From NCBI RefSeq assembly GCF_001907245.1, contig NZ_MQSU01000001.1, forward strand, positions 146,224 through 210,223: DNA of 64,000 nucleotides, read 5' to 3'. Below are positions 24,691 through 35,863 of this stretch, one piece after another; position 1 is the stretch's first letter, and each line of letters opens with the position of its first letter. The position numbers were made by a program, and so were the translations under genes. The stretch is from Boudabousia liubingyangii. GTDB taxonomy: Bacteria; Actinomycetota; Actinomycetes; Actinomycetales; Actinomycetaceae. The notes beneath the pieces are model-generated. The model was not told where the DNA came from. It searched no databases and worked only from the letters and a program-made list of their open reading frames with translations.

Positions 24691-26652
24691 TTAGAGCAGC
24701 CCGATTAAGGCGGTCGCTAGCAGGGCGATCGCACCGAGCAGGGTGTATGAGGCGTAACTGCGCATGTGTCCGTTTTGGGTGGGCGCGGTGAATGAGCCCA
24801 GCCCGCGAACCAGGGCGCTGATTCCGCGTACTGCCCCATCGACGAGGTGGCGGTCTGCGAAGTTCACGCCGGTAGCGGCGGCTTCAGTGGTCTTCACGAA
24901 CAGGGTGTCGTTGATCTGGTCTTGGTACATGTCGTTGCGGGCCGCGTGGACAAGGCCATTACCGGCAGGTACGGCCTTGTTGACGGGCTGCTTGACGTAT
25001 AGGTACCAGGCGTAGACCACACCGACCGCGATGGCGGCCAGGGTGAGCACCATGATGACGGTGGCCGGGAGGACGGGTTCGCCGTGTTCGGCGTGTCCGG
25101 TTACCGGTTCGAGCCAGGTCACGAAGGCACCGTTAATGGCGAGGACGCCACCTAGGGCCACGGAGAAGACCGACAGGATGATCATGGGGACGGTCATGAG
25201 GGCCGGGGATTCGTGCGGGTGTACCGGTTCGCCTTCGGCTTCGGTGGTCCAGCGGGCTTCCCCATGGAAGGTCATGAAGAATAGGCGGGACATGTAGAAG
25301 GCGGTGATTCCGGCACCGATTAGGGCGACGAAACCTAGTACCCAGGGCTGCCAGGCACCGGCGGTGTCGGCGACGAAGGCGGCCTCGATGATCTTGTCCT
25401 TGGACCAGAAACCAGAGAACGGCGGGATACCTAGGATGGCTAGCCAGCCAATGCCGAAGGTGATCCAGGTGATCTTCATGGCGCCCTTGAGGGCACCGAA
25501 GCGACGCATATTGGTTTGGTCTCCCATGGCGTGCATGACGGAGCCGGCACCAAGGAACATCTGGGCTTTGAAGAAGCCGTGGGTTAGTAGGTGGAAGATG
25601 GCGAAGGCCCAACCGATGGGACCTAGGCCGGCACCTAGCATCATGTAGCCGATCTGGCTCATGGTGGAGGCCGCTAGGACCTTCTTGATGTCGTCCTTAG
25701 CGCAACCGACGATCGCGCCGAAGAGCAGCGTGATCGCACCGATGATGGCGACGAAGGTGGTGGCGACGGGGGTCATCACGTAGATGCCACCGGTCCGGAC
25801 CATGAGGTAAACACCGGCGGTAACCATGGTGGCGGCGTGGATTAGGGCTGACACGGGGGTCGGGCCCGCCATGGCGTCACCTAGCCAGGCTTGGAGGGGG
25901 AACTGTGCGGACTTACCACAGGCGGCCAGTAGTAGGAAGAGGCCGATCATGGTGGCCTGGTTGGTGGTGATGGAGTCTAGGCTGCTGAACACGCGGGTGT
26001 AGTCCAGGGTGCCGAAGGCAGCGAAGATGGCCATCATGCCTAGTAGTAGGCCAACGTCACCGACACGGTTCATTACGAAGGCCTTCTTAGCAGCCTTAGC
26101 GTAATCGAGTCGGTAGTTCCAGAAGCCGATGAGTAGGTAGGAGGCCAGGCCGACGCCTTCCCAACCGACGAATAGGACCGCGAAGCTGTTGCCTAGGACT
26201 AGGGTGAGCATGGCGGCAATGAAGAGGTTGAGGTAGGCGAAGAAGCGGCGACGATCCTTATCGTGCTCCATGTACGCGATGGCGTAAACGTGGATGAGGA
26301 AACCAACGAAGGTAACTAGTCCGACGAAGGTTAGCGATAGCGGGTCGATCCGCAGGCCGAAGTTGATGGAGTGTTCACCGGCGGGGATCCAGGTGAACAG
26401 GTCAATGTTCTGTACACGCTGGTCAGCGGGTAGGCCTAGAGCCTGGATGATCATGCCCAGTCCCAGCACCATGGAGGTGGCGGTGGCGGCGCAGGATACC
26501 CAGTGTCCCCACTTGTCGGTGGCACGTCCGGCTAGGATCAGGAAGGTGAAGGATGCTAGCGGGATAGCAATCATCAGCCATGCTTGGGTCGCTAGGCCGG
26601 TGGCGGGCACCGGGGCAACCACGTTGCTGGCGGCGGTTAGTAGGTTAAGCAT
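24691..26652 (-). CDS. nuoL: NADH-quinone oxidoreductase subunit L
   Basis: The 653-aa distal antiporter-like subunit, with the long lateral helix at its C-terminus. FVGWEGVGLASYLLIGFW, KSAQFPLQAWLGDAMAGPTPVSALIHAATMV-type motifs (shortened here) and STMSQIGYMMLGAGLG are diagnostic. A C-terminal membrane anchor follows the region around residue 580. Start is ATG at 26652, 10 nt after nuoK. Confidence 0.97.
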   Translation of the reverse strand: MLNLLTAASNVVAPVPATGLATQAWLMIAIPLASFTFLILAGRATDKWGHWVSCAATATSMVLGLGMIIQALGLPADQRVQNIDLFTWIPAGEHSINFGLRIDPLSLTFVGLVTFVGFLIHVYAIAYMEHDKDRRRFFAYLNLFIAAMLTLVLGNSFAVLFVGWEGVGLASYLLIGFWNYRLDYAKAAKKAFVMNRVGDVGLLLGMMAIFAAFGTLDYTRVFSSLDSITTNQATMIGLFLLLAACGKSAQFPLQAWLGDAMAGPTPVSALIHAATMVTAGVYLMVRTGGIYVMTPVATTFVAIIGAITLLFGAIVGCAKDDIKKVLAASTMSQIGYMMLGAGLGPIGWAFAIFHLLTHGFFKAQMFLGAGSVMHAMGDQTNMRRFGALKGAMKITWITFGIGWLAILGIPPFSGFWSKDKIIEAAFVADTAGAWQPWVLGFVALIGAGITAFYMSRLFFMTFHGEARWTTEAEGEPVHPHESPALMTVPMIILSVFSVALGGVLAINGAFVTWLEPVTGHAEHGEPVLPATVIMVLTLAAIAVGVVYAWYLYVKQPVNKAVPAGNGLVHAARNDMYQDQINDTLFVKTTEAAATGVNFADRHLVDGAVRGISALVRGLGSFTAPTQNGHMRSYASYTLLGAIALLATALIGLL

Positions 26653-26662
26653 TTTCCACCCT

Positions 26663-26962
26663 TCAGTTCTTTAGCAGGCTGAGCTCGTCTAGCGAGGTCG
26701 TCCCGCGGGCTCGGAAGATGGACACGATGATGGCTAGGCCGACTACTACTTCAGCGGCCGCGACGACCATGACGAAGAAGGCTAGGACCTGACCGTTAGC
26801 GTTGGCGTGGATGCGGCCACCGATGATGAACACGAGGTTCGCGGCGGAAAGCATGATTTCGACGCCCATTAGGGATAGCACCGCGGAACGACGGGTCAAG
26901 ACGACGCTAGCACCGATCGCGAAAAGCACGATGGCTAGTAACACGTACCAGATGGGGCTCAT
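26663..26962 (-). CDS. nuoK: NADH-quinone oxidoreductase subunit K
   Basis: A 99-aa, three-helix subunit. GVEIMLSAANLVF and AAAEVVVGLAI carry the two conserved membrane glutamates of the proton path. It overlaps nuoJ by four bases. Confidence 0.97.
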   Translation of the reverse strand: MSPIWYVLLAIVLFAIGASVVLTRRSAVLSLMGVEIMLSAANLVFIIGGRIHANANGQVLAFFVMVVAAAEVVVGLAIIVSIFRARGTTSLDELSLLKN

Positions 26963-27927
26963 TTCTCCTCCTCAGTCTTGGTGGTGTCTTCAGCGTCGGC
27001 AGGGGCTAACGCCTTGGTTGGTTGGTTTAGACCGGTCGGGGCGGCAGCGCCCGGCATGCCCCAGGATCCCGACTGCGGGATGCCACGGGAGGCGGCGGGT
27101 CCGTGTAGGCCCTGGGCGGGGTCGCCGGTGCGGTTGGCCAGTAGGTGCTGGGCCACGAAGGGTGAAATCTCGCCGACGGTCCGGTTGATGCCCTTGGCTC
27201 GCAGTACGCGCGGGACGGATTCTTCAATCGGAGCGTGGGTTTCACCAGAGATGGCGGGCACGTCGAAGGCGTTCGATTCAGCGTAAACACCGGGAGCGGG
27301 TAGCTGACCGGGGTGACGTCCCTGAGCGGCGTAGGCGGCCATCTTGGCTTCGGCTACGTCACGCTGGCGACGAATCGGGGTGATTCGGTCGGCGTGGGTT
27401 AGTAGCAGGGCACCTAGGGCGGCGGTGATTAGCAAGATGGCAGAAAGTTCCACGGTGAAGGCGTGTTCTTGGAACAGGGTCTCGCCTAGGTTCTTAATGC
27501 TGTTGTAATCAGTGCCAGGCTTCATCTGGGGCGGGCTAGTGCTGAACTGGCGGTAAGTGGTGAAGCCTAGGACAACTACTAGCAGGAAGGATAGGCCGTA
27601 GGCGACAACGCGCGGTCCGGCGGGTCCCTGTCGGTAGTTATCGGTGGCACCGATACCGATCAGCATGAGGACGAATAGGAAGAGCATCATGACCGCGCCG
27701 GTGTAGACCACGATCTGAACGATACCCATGAATTCGGCACCGTTTAGCAGGTACATGAGGGCGTAGCCAACCATGACACCGATCATGCAGATGGCGGCGT
27801 AGGCAGCGCGCTTGAAGCGGGCCACGCCAATGGCGCATCCGATCATGAACAGGGCCAGGATGCAGAACTTTACGAATTCGCCCCAGTTTCCTGAGGTGAT
27901 CGTAAAGACGCTTGCGGTTTCGGTCAT
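26959..27927 (-). CDS. nuoJ: NADH-quinone oxidoreductase subunit J with long C-terminal extension
   Basis: A 322-aa subunit. The first about 180 residues are the five-helix NuoJ core ([20 protein letters not shown] is the conserved third helix). The remaining 140 residues are a hydrophilic, Pro/Gly/Ala-rich tail ending in acidic residues, much longer than in E. coli NuoJ (184 aa) and expected on the cytoplasmic side. Such tails occur in actinobacteria. Overlaps nuoI by four bases. Confidence 0.96.
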   Translation of the reverse strand: MTETASVFTITSGNWGEFVKFCILALFMIGCAIGVARFKRAAYAAICMIGVMVGYALMYLLNGAEFMGIVQIVVYTGAVMMLFLFVLMLIGIGATDNYRQGPAGPRVVAYGLSFLLVVVLGFTTYRQFSTSPPQMKPGTDYNSIKNLGETLFQEHAFTVELSAILLITAALGALLLTHADRITPIRRQRDVAEAKMAAYAAQGRHPGQLPAPGVYAESNAFDVPAISGETHAPIEESVPRVLRAKGINRTVGEISPFVAQHLLANRTGDPAQGLHGPAASRGIPQSGSWGMPGAAAPTGLNQPTKALAPADAEDTTKTEEEK

Positions 27928-28592
27928 CGCTGGGCCTCCTTAACCACAGTGGCGGAGTTTAGGGTGGGATCTTCGGGACGATTTTCCCGAACCCAGTCGA
28001 TCTGACTCTGGGTGGGGCCGGTGACGGCACCGCGGTAGTAATCACCGTCGGTGGTGCCTTCCACCATGGGGTGCGGGGCGGCTAGCATGCCGTCCTGCAG
28101 GTCCGCGAGGATGTCTTGCTTTTCGTAGATCAGTGAGGTGCGATCGTGGGTTGCTAGTTCGAAGTCGTTTGACATGGTCAGTGCCCGGGTGGGGCAGGCT
28201 TCGATGCACATACCGCAGAAGATGCAGCGTAGGTAGTTGATCTGATAGACGCGACCGTAGCGCTCACCGGGTGAGTACTGTGCTTCCGGGGTGTTCGGGG
28301 CAGCTTCCACTAGGATGGCGTCTGCCGGGCAGGCCCAGGCGCAGAGTTCACAGCCGATGCACTTTTCGAGGCCGTCCGCGTAACGGTTTAGGCGGTGACG
28401 ACCGTGGAAGCGGGGGGCTAGAACCGGCGGGTCGAAGGGGTACTGTTCGGTCACGGTGGGCTCGAACATGGACGTGATGGTCACGCCATATCCGGCTACG
28501 GGAGCGAAGAACTTGCCGATCGCGCCCTTTTCATCGGGGCGGAAGAATGATTCGTCGGGCATGCCTTCGATTTTCTGTGGCTTCTTGCTCAT
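27924..28592 (-). CDS. nuoI: NADH-quinone oxidoreductase subunit I
   Basis: A 222-aa ferredoxin-like subunit holding clusters N6a and N6b. Two complete four-cysteine motifs are present: [12 protein letters not shown] and [12 protein letters not shown]. The N-terminal 60 residues include the membrane-surface helix ([15 protein letters not shown]). It overlaps both neighbours by four bases. Confidence 0.97.
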   Translation of the reverse strand: MSKKPQKIEGMPDESFFRPDEKGAIGKFFAPVAGYGVTITSMFEPTVTEQYPFDPPVLAPRFHGRHRLNRYADGLEKCIGCELCAWACPADAILVEAAPNTPEAQYSPGERYGRVYQINYLRCIFCGMCIEACPTRALTMSNDFELATHDRTSLIYEKQDILADLQDGMLAAPHPMVEGTTDGDYYRGAVTGPTQSQIDWVRENRPEDPTLNSATVVKEAQR

Positions 28593-29914
28593 GCCTGACC
28601 TCCTTCGGGGGTTGCGGCGGTTTTAACCAGTGCGTCTTCGGTCTTGGTGCGGCCGGCACGGGGCGAGGGCGGGAGGCTCTGGCCCGGTAGCGGCGGCACG
28701 GGGTAGCCACCGGCGAAGGCGTCAAATTCGCCTTCGGGTTCTTCTTCGATTTCCTTCTTATCGGGGATCACGGCGAGGATGCCAGCGATCACCAGGAAGA
28801 CCACGGCGATACCCATTAGTAGGACGTTGTTGTTGACCTCTAGGAAGGCGGTGACAGCCTGCATGGTGGCGACTAGGACGAACCAGGCTAGGGAGATCGG
28901 GATGAGTAGCTTCCAGCCTAGCTTCATGAACTGGTCGTAGCGGAAACGTAGTAGCGTACCGCGGGTCCAGATCATGAGGAACATGAAGAACCAGAGCTTG
29001 CCGATGAACCAAAGCATGGGCCACCAGCCTTCGTTGAAGCCGGCGTAGAGGTATTCCAAGCCGAAGGGGGCGTGCCAACCACCGAAGAATAGCGTGGTGG
29101 CAACGGCCGAAACGTTAAACATGTTGATGTATTCGGCTAGGAAGAACCAGGCGAACTTCATGGACGAGTATTCGATCATGTGACCGGCTACTAGTTCACC
29201 TTCTGCTTCGGGAAGGTCGAAGGGTAGACGGTTGACTTCGCCGACCATGGAGATGACGTAGATGATGAACGAGGGCGCTAGCGCGAAGGCCCACCAGACG
29301 CGGTCCTGGGCGGCGACGATCTCTGAGGTCGACATAGAGCCGGACAGTAGGAATACGGTCACGATCGACAGTGACATGGACAGTTCGTAAGAAACCACCT
29401 GGGCGGCGGAACGAACGGAGCCCAGTAGCGGGAAGGTGGAGCGGGTTGACCAACCACCTAGCACGATGCCGTACACACCGAGGGCGGAAATCGCCAAGAT
29501 GTATAGGGTCGCAGAGGGCATATCCATGAGCTGTAGCGGCGTGGAGTAGCCGAAGAAGTTTACATTCGGGCCCATGGGGATGACCGCGAAGATCATGAAG
29601 GCACAGAACGCGGCGATCGTGGGTGCCAAGATGTAGATGAACTTATCTGACTTCTTGGTCCAGATGTCTTCCTTGGTCAGTAGTTTGACCGCGTCCGCGA
29701 TGGCCTGGAACAGGCCGAAGGGGCCGTGGACGTTGGGGCCAGGACGGGTCTGCATGCGACCTAGTCCGCGTCGTTCGACCCAGAGGGCCATGAGGACGGA
29801 GAGGATGAGGAAGACAATGATGAAGACCGCTTTGATGACGGACAGCCACCAGGTTTCCTGGCTGAAGTCCGCGGGCACAAATTCATTTGGTCCGAGGGGG
29901 AAGATTGCGTTCAC
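28589..29914 (-). CDS. nuoH: NADH-quinone oxidoreductase subunit H
   Basis: A 441-aa membrane subunit forming the quinone-channel side of complex I with eight helices. Diagnostic segments are [28 protein letters not shown] and [16 protein letters not shown]. The start is GTG at 29914, overlapping the nuoG stop as GTGA; an open frame back to 30004 lies inside nuoG and is rejected. A hydrophilic C-terminal tail of about 60 residues follows the last helix. Confidence 0.96.
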   Translation of the reverse strand: MNAIFPLGPNEFVPADFSQETWWLSVIKAVFIIVFLILSVLMALWVERRGLGRMQTRPGPNVHGPFGLFQAIADAVKLLTKEDIWTKKSDKFIYILAPTIAAFCAFMIFAVIPMGPNVNFFGYSTPLQLMDMPSATLYILAISALGVYGIVLGGWSTRSTFPLLGSVRSAAQVVSYELSMSLSIVTVFLLSGSMSTSEIVAAQDRVWWAFALAPSFIIYVISMVGEVNRLPFDLPEAEGELVAGHMIEYSSMKFAWFFLAEYINMFNVSAVATTLFFGGWHAPFGLEYLYAGFNEGWWPMLWFIGKLWFFMFLMIWTRGTLLRFRYDQFMKLGWKLLIPISLAWFVLVATMQAVTAFLEVNNNVLLMGIAVVFLVIAGILAVIPDKKEIEEEPEGEFDAFAGGYPVPPLPGQSLPPSPRAGRTKTEDALVKTAATPEGGQA

Positions 29915-32484
29915 TTGCGTACCTCCAGCACGGTGAGGTTTACCAGGGTGCCGTTGGCGCCCAGCGTTTCGTGGACGTTGGTACCGTTGTTTTGCGGTAC
30001 CCAAACGACCTTATCTGGCATGGTGGTCAGTACGACGGGCAGTTCTAGGCTTCCCAGCTCGGTGCTGAGTTGCAGGGTCTGTCCGGCGCTGATGCCCAGT
30101 TGTTCTGCAGTTCCCCGGGAGATCCGGGCGATCGGCCGGCGGGCGGAGGCCCGCAGGTCGGTGGCGCCCGCTAGGGTGAGGGCGTCGTCGACTAGCAGCT
30201 TGTTGGTGGAGAGGACGGCCTGTCCGGGCTGGACCTGCGGTAGCGGGGCTGCCGGGGCGTTGGGGGCGCTGGTGCGCTGTCCGTCCCATTCCATTAGTTC
30301 GTTGACTTCAGCGTAGAGGTCCTTGAGGGTGTCAATGCCCAGTTCCACGCCGGCCGCACGGGCCACGCGGGTCAGGACCTGACGGTCGTCAAGGGCCGTG
30401 GAGGATAGTGCCTGGCCGAAGGGGCGTAGGCGACCTTCCCAGTTGATGAAGGTACCGGGCTTCTCAACCGGCGGGGCCACGGGTAGGACCACGTCGGCTA
30501 GTTCGGTAGCTTCGGTCTGGTTGACTTCGAGGCTGACCACGAAGGTGTCCTTGAGGGCTGCGCGGGCTTCGGCCGGGTTCGGGAAGTCGCGCAGGTCGAC
30601 GCCGCCTAGGAAGACGGTGTCGAGGGCGCCTTCGCGGGCGGCACTGAGGATGGCCAGCGCGTCACGTCCGGTGGTGGACGGTAGTTCAGCACCCCAGGCG
30701 GTGATTAGGTCAGCGCGGGCGGAAGCGTCAGCGACGGTACGACCGAAGGGTAGTAGGTTCGGCAGGGTACCGGCTTCGACGCCGCCGCGTTCACCGGCAC
30801 GACGCGGGACCCACGCGAGGCGGGCGTTGGCGCGGGCGGCTAGGCGGCTGAGGGCGCTTAGTAGGCCACGGGTCTGGGCGGCACGTTCACCGACTAGGAG
30901 CACTCCCCCGTTGAGTTCCTCTAGCAGGTCAGCTAGCGGAGCCCCGGCGGCAATCGCGTCCACAACTTCCGGTTCGGTTCCCGGGGCGGCCTGCACTAGC
31001 TTGGCAGAGAGCTTGAGGGAGCCGTTGCTTAGGTAGGGGGCGATGGTGGTGACCTTGACGCCACCGGCGCGGACGCCCTTGCGGAGGCGTAGGAACACGG
31101 AAGCACATTCGTCTTCGGTTTCTAGGCCCACGAGCAGGACGTGACCGGCGTTTTCGAGTTCACCGTAGGTGACACCTAGACCGGTGCCGGCAACCTCGGA
31201 CCCTAGGAAGCTAAGTTCTTCTTCGGAACCGAAGCGGACGCGGTGATCAATGTCGTTGGTGCGTCCTACGACGCGGGCGAACTTGGCCCAGGCGTAGGCG
31301 TCTTCGAAGGTGAGGCGGCCACCGGGTAGGTAGGCGGTGCGCTGGTCGGCGGCCACGCGGGCGGCCACTAGGCGCAGGGCCTCGTTCCAGGAGGTTTCTA
31401 CCAGTTCGCCGTTTTCGTTGCGGACTAGCGGAGTGCGTAGTCGCTGCGGCTGGTCTTGCCAGGTGTAGGCGAAACGGTCCTTATCCGAAATCCACTCTTC
31501 GTTGACCTGGGGGTCTTCACCGGCTAGGCGGCGAGTAACGTGACCACGGCGGGCGTCAATGCGAATCGCGGCACCGGAGGCGTCGTGTTCGGTGACAGAC
31601 GGGGTGGAGACCAGGTCGAAGGGGCGTGAGCGGAAGCGGTAGCTGGCGGAGGTTAGTGCGCCAACGGGGCAGATCTGGATGACGTTGCCTGAGAAGTAGG
31701 AGGCGAAGGGTCGTCCGGATTCGTCTAGCTCGCCCTCGTGGGTGGGACCGAAGTTGGTCGAGCCAATCACGCCGGGTAGGCCAGCAGGGCCGGCGTACTT
31801 TTCAGTGCCGGAGAGCTGGTTGCCGGTGGGGTTGGTGTCAGAGTCGGTGAAACCTAGGACCTGAGTGTCGAAGGTGCCGATCTGTTCGCCCATGTGTAGG
31901 TGGTGGTCGACCGGGGAGGAGCCACCGCCACGGCCCTGGAGGGCAATGAAGGGGTCACCGGCGATCTGGTCGGCGAAGCGGACGCAACGCTGGCAGAGGA
32001 TGCAGCGTTCGCGGTCCAGTAGGATCTGGCTGGTCAGGGTGATCGGCTTGGGGAAGAGGCGCTTCGCGTCGGTGAAGCGGGAGTCTTCGCGGCCGTTCGC
32101 TAGGGCCTGGTTCTGGAGGGGGCATTCGCCGCCCTTGTCACAGACGGGGCAGTCTAGCGGGTGGTTGATCAGCAGGAATTCCATGACGCCGCGCTGTGCT
32201 TTGGCGGCGACTTCGCTGGTGCGCTGGGTGTTGACCACCATGCCGGGCATGACGGTCATGGTGCAGGAGGCCTGCGGCTTGGGGAAGGGACGGACGTTGC
32301 CTTCACGGTCCGGGGCGGCGACCTCTACTAGGCACTGGCGGCAGGCGCCGGCCGGCTTGAGCAGCGGGTGGTCACAGAAGCGGGGAATGCGGATTCCGGC
32401 TTGTTCTGCGGCCCGGATGATCAGCGTGCCGGCGGGCACTTCGACGGCTTTTCCGTCGATGGTCAGTGATACCAGGTTGCTCAT
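29911..32484 (-). CDS. nuoG: NADH-quinone oxidoreductase subunit G
   Basis: The 857-aa iron-sulfur subunit. The N-terminal [2Fe-2S] motif ([15 protein letters not shown]), the His/Cys cluster [14 protein letters not shown], the [14 protein letters not shown] ligands and an [4Fe-4S] CPVGALTS are seen in order in the first 290 residues; a molybdopterin-oxidoreductase-like domain without cofactor role follows. A loop near residues 180-230 is rich in Gly and polar residues. It overlaps nuoH and nuoF. Confidence 0.97.
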   Translation of the reverse strand: MSNLVSLTIDGKAVEVPAGTLIIRAAEQAGIRIPRFCDHPLLKPAGACRQCLVEVAAPDREGNVRPFPKPQASCTMTVMPGMVVNTQRTSEVAAKAQRGVMEFLLINHPLDCPVCDKGGECPLQNQALANGREDSRFTDAKRLFPKPITLTSQILLDRERCILCQRCVRFADQIAGDPFIALQGRGGGSSPVDHHLHMGEQIGTFDTQVLGFTDSDTNPTGNQLSGTEKYAGPAGLPGVIGSTNFGPTHEGELDESGRPFASYFSGNVIQICPVGALTSASYRFRSRPFDLVSTPSVTEHDASGAAIRIDARRGHVTRRLAGEDPQVNEEWISDKDRFAYTWQDQPQRLRTPLVRNENGELVETSWNEALRLVAARVAADQRTAYLPGGRLTFEDAYAWAKFARVVGRTNDIDHRVRFGSEEELSFLGSEVAGTGLGVTYGELENAGHVLLVGLETEDECASVFLRLRKGVRAGGVKVTTIAPYLSNGSLKLSAKLVQAAPGTEPEVVDAIAAGAPLADLLEELNGGVLLVGERAAQTRGLLSALSRLAARANARLAWVPRRAGERGGVEAGTLPNLLPFGRTVADASARADLITAWGAELPSTTGRDALAILSAAREGALDTVFLGGVDLRDFPNPAEARAALKDTFVVSLEVNQTEATELADVVLPVAPPVEKPGTFINWEGRLRPFGQALSSTALDDRQVLTRVARAAGVELGIDTLKDLYAEVNELMEWDGQRTSAPNAPAAPLPQVQPGQAVLSTNKLLVDDALTLAGATDLRASARRPIARISRGTAEQLGISAGQTLQLSTELGSLELPVVLTTMPDKVVWVPQNNGTNVHETLGANGTLVNLTVLEVRK

Positions 32485-33812
32485 CGGTTTCCTTCCTTGT
32501 TGTTGAAGACCGAGGACGCTTCGTAGGGGAAGAGTTCGCGGGCGGGCGTGGTGAGGCCGGCTTCGAATTCTTCGCGGAAGCGCTTGATGCCAGAGGAGAT
32601 CGGGGTGGCTGCGGCGTCGCCGAGGGCGCAGAAGCTCTTTCCGGCAATGTTTCCGGCTACGTCTAGTAGTAGGTCGATATCCCCGGGTTGGCCCTGTCCG
32701 GCTTCTAGGCGCAGCATGACCTGCTTGAGCCAGTAGGTACCTTCACGGCAGGGGGTGCACTTACCACAGGATTCGTGTTGGTAGAACTCGGTCCAGCGGG
32801 CGATTACGCGCACCACCGAGGTGGTTTCGTCGAAGACCTGCAGCGCGCGGGTACCCAGCATGGAGCCGGCCGCACCGACAGATTCGTAATCGAGCGGGAT
32901 GTCGAGTTCTTCTTCGGTAAAGATCGGGGTGGAGGAACCACCGGGGGTCCAGAACTTTAGCTTGTGTCCGTCGCGGATACCGCCGGCCATTTCGATTAGT
33001 TCCCGCATGGTGATACCGAAAGGAGCTTCGAACTGTCCGGGGTGCTTGACGTGTCCGGAGATGGAGAAGATGCCGTGACCCTTGGACTTTTCGGTGCCCA
33101 TAGCGCCGAACCATTCGTTGCCGTTCCGTAGGATACCGGGGACGGAGGCGATGGATTCGACGTTGTTGACCACGGTGGGGCGGGCGTAGAGGCCGGCGAC
33201 CGCGGGGAACGGGGGCTTGAGTCGGGGGTGACCGCGGCGTCCTTCTAGGGAGTCTAGGAGGGCGGTTTCTTCACCACAGATGTAGGCGCCAGCGCCGGCG
33301 TGGACGGTGATTTCTAGGTTGAAGTCACCGTTGGGGCCAACGCCCTGGCCGATGAGGCCGGCTTCGCGGGCTTCACGAACGGCGTTCATGAGGCGGCGGT
33401 AGACGTGGACGACTTCACCACGTAGGTAGATGAAGGCGTGTTCACAGCGGATGGCGTGGGAGGTGATCGCAACGCCTTCGATGAGGACGTGCGGGTTGGC
33501 CATCATGGTGGGGATGTCTTTGCAGGTGCCGGGTTCGGATTCGTCGGCGTTGACCACTAGGTAGCGGGCTTTGCCGTCGTCCGGGGGCAGGAAGGACCAC
33601 TTGAGGCCGGTGGGGAAGCCGGCGCCGCCACGACCGCGTAGGCCGGAGGCCTTGATCATGTCGACTAGTTCGGAGCGTTCCATTTTGAGGGCTTTTTCGA
33701 GGCCTTCGTAGCCGCCGTTTGCCCGGTAGGATTCGAGGTTCCAGGAGCGTTCCCGGTCCCACATGTCAGTGAGGACGGGGGTCAGCTTGGAAGCGGGTTT
33801 TACGATGCTCAT
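32481..33812 (-). CDS. nuoF: NADH-quinone oxidoreductase subunit F
   Basis: The 443-aa NADH- and FMN-binding subunit where electrons enter. GLRGRGGAGFPTGLKW is the NADH site, ICGEETALLDSLEG and the FMN-side ADESEPGT are intact, and ESCGKCTPCREG with a later CALGD provides the [4Fe-4S] N3 ligands. It follows nuoE after 3 nt and overlaps nuoG by four bases. Confidence 0.98.
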   Translation of the reverse strand: MSIVKPASKLTPVLTDMWDRERSWNLESYRANGGYEGLEKALKMERSELVDMIKASGLRGRGGAGFPTGLKWSFLPPDDGKARYLVVNADESEPGTCKDIPTMMANPHVLIEGVAITSHAIRCEHAFIYLRGEVVHVYRRLMNAVREAREAGLIGQGVGPNGDFNLEITVHAGAGAYICGEETALLDSLEGRRGHPRLKPPFPAVAGLYARPTVVNNVESIASVPGILRNGNEWFGAMGTEKSKGHGIFSISGHVKHPGQFEAPFGITMRELIEMAGGIRDGHKLKFWTPGGSSTPIFTEEELDIPLDYESVGAAGSMLGTRALQVFDETTSVVRVIARWTEFYQHESCGKCTPCREGTYWLKQVMLRLEAGQGQPGDIDLLLDVAGNIAGKSFCALGDAAATPISSGIKRFREEFEAGLTTPARELFPYEASSVFNNKEGNR

Positions 33813-33815
33813 CCG

Positions 33816-34517
33816 TCATTCCCCTTTCTGCTGATCGGTCAGGGCGTCGGGGGTGACTTCCGGCGCGGTCCACTGGTTTTCGCGGGCCAGGCGTAGGCCT
33901 AGGAGGGAGGCTTCGCCAGCGGCGGGTCCCTGGTTGGCTAGGCCGTCGTCGAATCCGGCGAGGGTGTGTGAGACTTCCTTGAAGGTGGGGACTTGGTCCG
34001 GGCCGCGGGTGGGTGCGACCGGGCGTCCGGCACGTAGGTCGTCAACTAGTTTGACGGCCTTTTCGGGGGTCTGGTTGTCGAAGAATTCCCAGTTGACCAT
34101 GATTACGGGGGCGTAGTCACAGGCGGCGTTGCATTCGAGGCGTTCGATGGTGATCTTGCCGTCTTCGGTGGTTTCTTCGTGTCCGATTCCCAGGTGTTCG
34201 TGCAGGGTTTCGTAGATTTCGTCGCCACCCATGACGGCACAGAGTGCGTTGGTGCAAACGCCGACGGTGTAGTCACCGTTGGGGTGGCGCTTGTACTGGG
34301 TGTAGAAGGTGGCTACCGCAGAGACCTCGGGGCGGGTTAGGCCCAGCATGTCGGCGCAGAGGGTGATGCCGGCGGCGGTGATGAAGCCGTCCTCGGACTG
34401 CACTAGGTGCAGCATGGGCAGCAACGCGGAACGTTCGTGTCCGGCCGGGTAGCGGGACATGATTTCTGCGGCTTCGGCGCGTAGTCGCGCTTCAACTTCG
34501 GGAGCGTACGCGTTCAT
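33816..34517 (-). CDS. nuoE: NADH-quinone oxidoreductase subunit E
   Basis: A 233-aa thioredoxin-like subunit with the [2Fe-2S] N1a ligands in VCTNALCAVMGG and ECNAACDYAPV. The last 60 residues are an extra hydrophilic tail. Overlaps the nuoD stop by one base. Confidence 0.97.
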   Translation of the reverse strand: MNAYAPEVEARLRAEAAEIMSRYPAGHERSALLPMLHLVQSEDGFITAAGITLCADMLGLTRPEVSAVATFYTQYKRHPNGDYTVGVCTNALCAVMGGDEIYETLHEHLGIGHEETTEDGKITIERLECNAACDYAPVIMVNWEFFDNQTPEKAVKLVDDLRAGRPVAPTRGPDQVPTFKEVSHTLAGFDDGLANQGPAAGEASLLGLRLARENQWTAPEVTPDALTDQQKGE

Positions 34518-35863
34518 TAGCGGTCCACACCTCCAAGTACGGGGTCAACGGATGCAAGGGAGACAACCACGTCGGCCAGCTGGCCGCCTTCGGTCATCAT
34601 GGCTAGAGACTGAAGGTTTGAGAAGGACGGGTCGCGGAAGTGTGCACGGTAGGGTCGGGTGCCACCGTCAGAGACTAGGTGGACGCCCATGATGCCCTTG
34701 GCGTGTTCAACGGTCTGGTAGACCTGGCCGGCGGGGACGTGGAAGCCTTCAGTGACCAGCTTGAAGTGGTGGATGAGGGATTCCATGGATTCGCCCATGA
34801 TTTCGCGGATGTGTTCCAGCGAGTTGCCCTGGCCGTCAGCAGAGACGGACAGTTGGGCGGGCCAGGCGATCTTCTTGTCTTCGACCATGACCGGGGCGCC
34901 GTTGCAGGCGTCTAGGCGGTCTAGGCACTGGTAGACGATGCGCAGGGATTCGTAGCATTCTTCGAATCGCACCTGCACACGGTTGTAGGCGTCCGACTTG
35001 TCCCGGACGGGGACGTTGAAGTCGAAGGTTTCGTAACCGCAGTAGGGGCGCATCTTACGCATGTCTAGCGGTAGGCCGGCAGCGCGGATGCAGGGACCGG
35101 TTAGGCCTAGGGCCAGGCCGGCAGCTAGCGGCATGTAGCCGACGTCTACGTGACGGGCCTTGAAGATCGGGTTTTCTTGGGTTAGTGCCTGTAGCTGGCC
35201 AATGTCGCGGCGCAGTGAGGGCAGTAGTTCGCGGGCCCAGTCGGTGGTGCCCGGGGGTAGGTCCTGGGCGACGCCGCCGGGGCGTAGGTACGCGTGGTTC
35301 ATGCGTAGGCCGGTGACGGATTCGAAGATGCGCAGGACGTTTTCGCGGCCACGGAAGGCGATGGTCATCATGGTGGTGGCGCCCATTTCGTTACCACCGG
35401 AGCCGATTGCCACTAGGTGGGAGGCAATGCGGTTGAGTTCCATCATCATGACGCGAATCAGGTTGGCACGTTCGGGGATCTGGTCCGTGATGCCTAGGGC
35501 CTTTTCGACGGCTAGGACGTAGGCGGCCTCGTTGAACATGGGGGCGACGTAGTCCATACGGGTCGCGAAGGTGGAGCCCTGCGCGAAGGTACGGTATTCC
35601 ATGTTCTTTTCGATACCGGTATGTAGGTAGCCGGTGCCGACGCGTAGTTCACGGACGGTTTCGCCGTCGATTTCTAGGATTAGACGCAGCACGCCGTGGG
35701 TGGACGGGTGGACCGGACCCATGTTGACGACGATGCGTTCAGATGAGAGCTTGTGGAGCTCGTTAACGATGTCATCCCAGTCGCCGCCGGAGGCGACGAG
35801 TTCGTTTAGGTCTTCTTCGTCCAGTGCCGGGCCGGTGGCGGTGAAGATTGGTTGCTGGCTCAT
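34517..35863 (-). CDS. nuoD: NADH-quinone oxidoreductase subunit D
   Basis: The 448-aa 49-kDa-type subunit lining the quinone site. [30 protein letters not shown] with the conserved His/Glu, and [13 protein letters not shown] at the C-terminus are diagnostic. It is separate from nuoC, not fused as in E. coli, and shares one base with each neighbour. Confidence 0.98.
   Translation of the reverse strand: MSQQPIFTATGPALDEEDLNELVASGGDWDDIVNELHKLSSERIVVNMGPVHPSTHGVLRLILEIDGETVRELRVGTGYLHTGIEKNMEYRTFAQGSTFATRMDYVAPMFNEAAYVLAVEKALGITDQIPERANLIRVMMMELNRIASHLVAIGSGGNEMGATTMMTIAFRGRENVLRIFESVTGLRMNHAYLRPGGVAQDLPPGTTDWARELLPSLRRDIGQLQALTQENPIFKARHVDVGYMPLAAGLALGLTGPCIRAAGLPLDMRKMRPYCGYETFDFNVPVRDKSDAYNRVQVRFEECYESLRIVYQCLDRLDACNGAPVMVEDKKIAWPAQLSVSADGQGNSLEHIREIMGESMESLIHHFKLVTEGFHVPAGQVYQTVEHAKGIMGVHLVSDGGTRPYRAHFRDPSFSNLQSLAMMTEGGQLADVVVSLASVDPVLGGVDR

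Noticed and set aside
29915-30004. Longer N-terminus for nuoH
   Set aside because: The extension lies inside nuoG and is Arg/Gly/Gln-rich; the GTGA overlap start is normal for this operon.
30398-31036. 212-codon plus-strand frame inside nuoG
   Set aside because: Antisense to a conserved gene, with Arg/Ser-rich low-complexity product.
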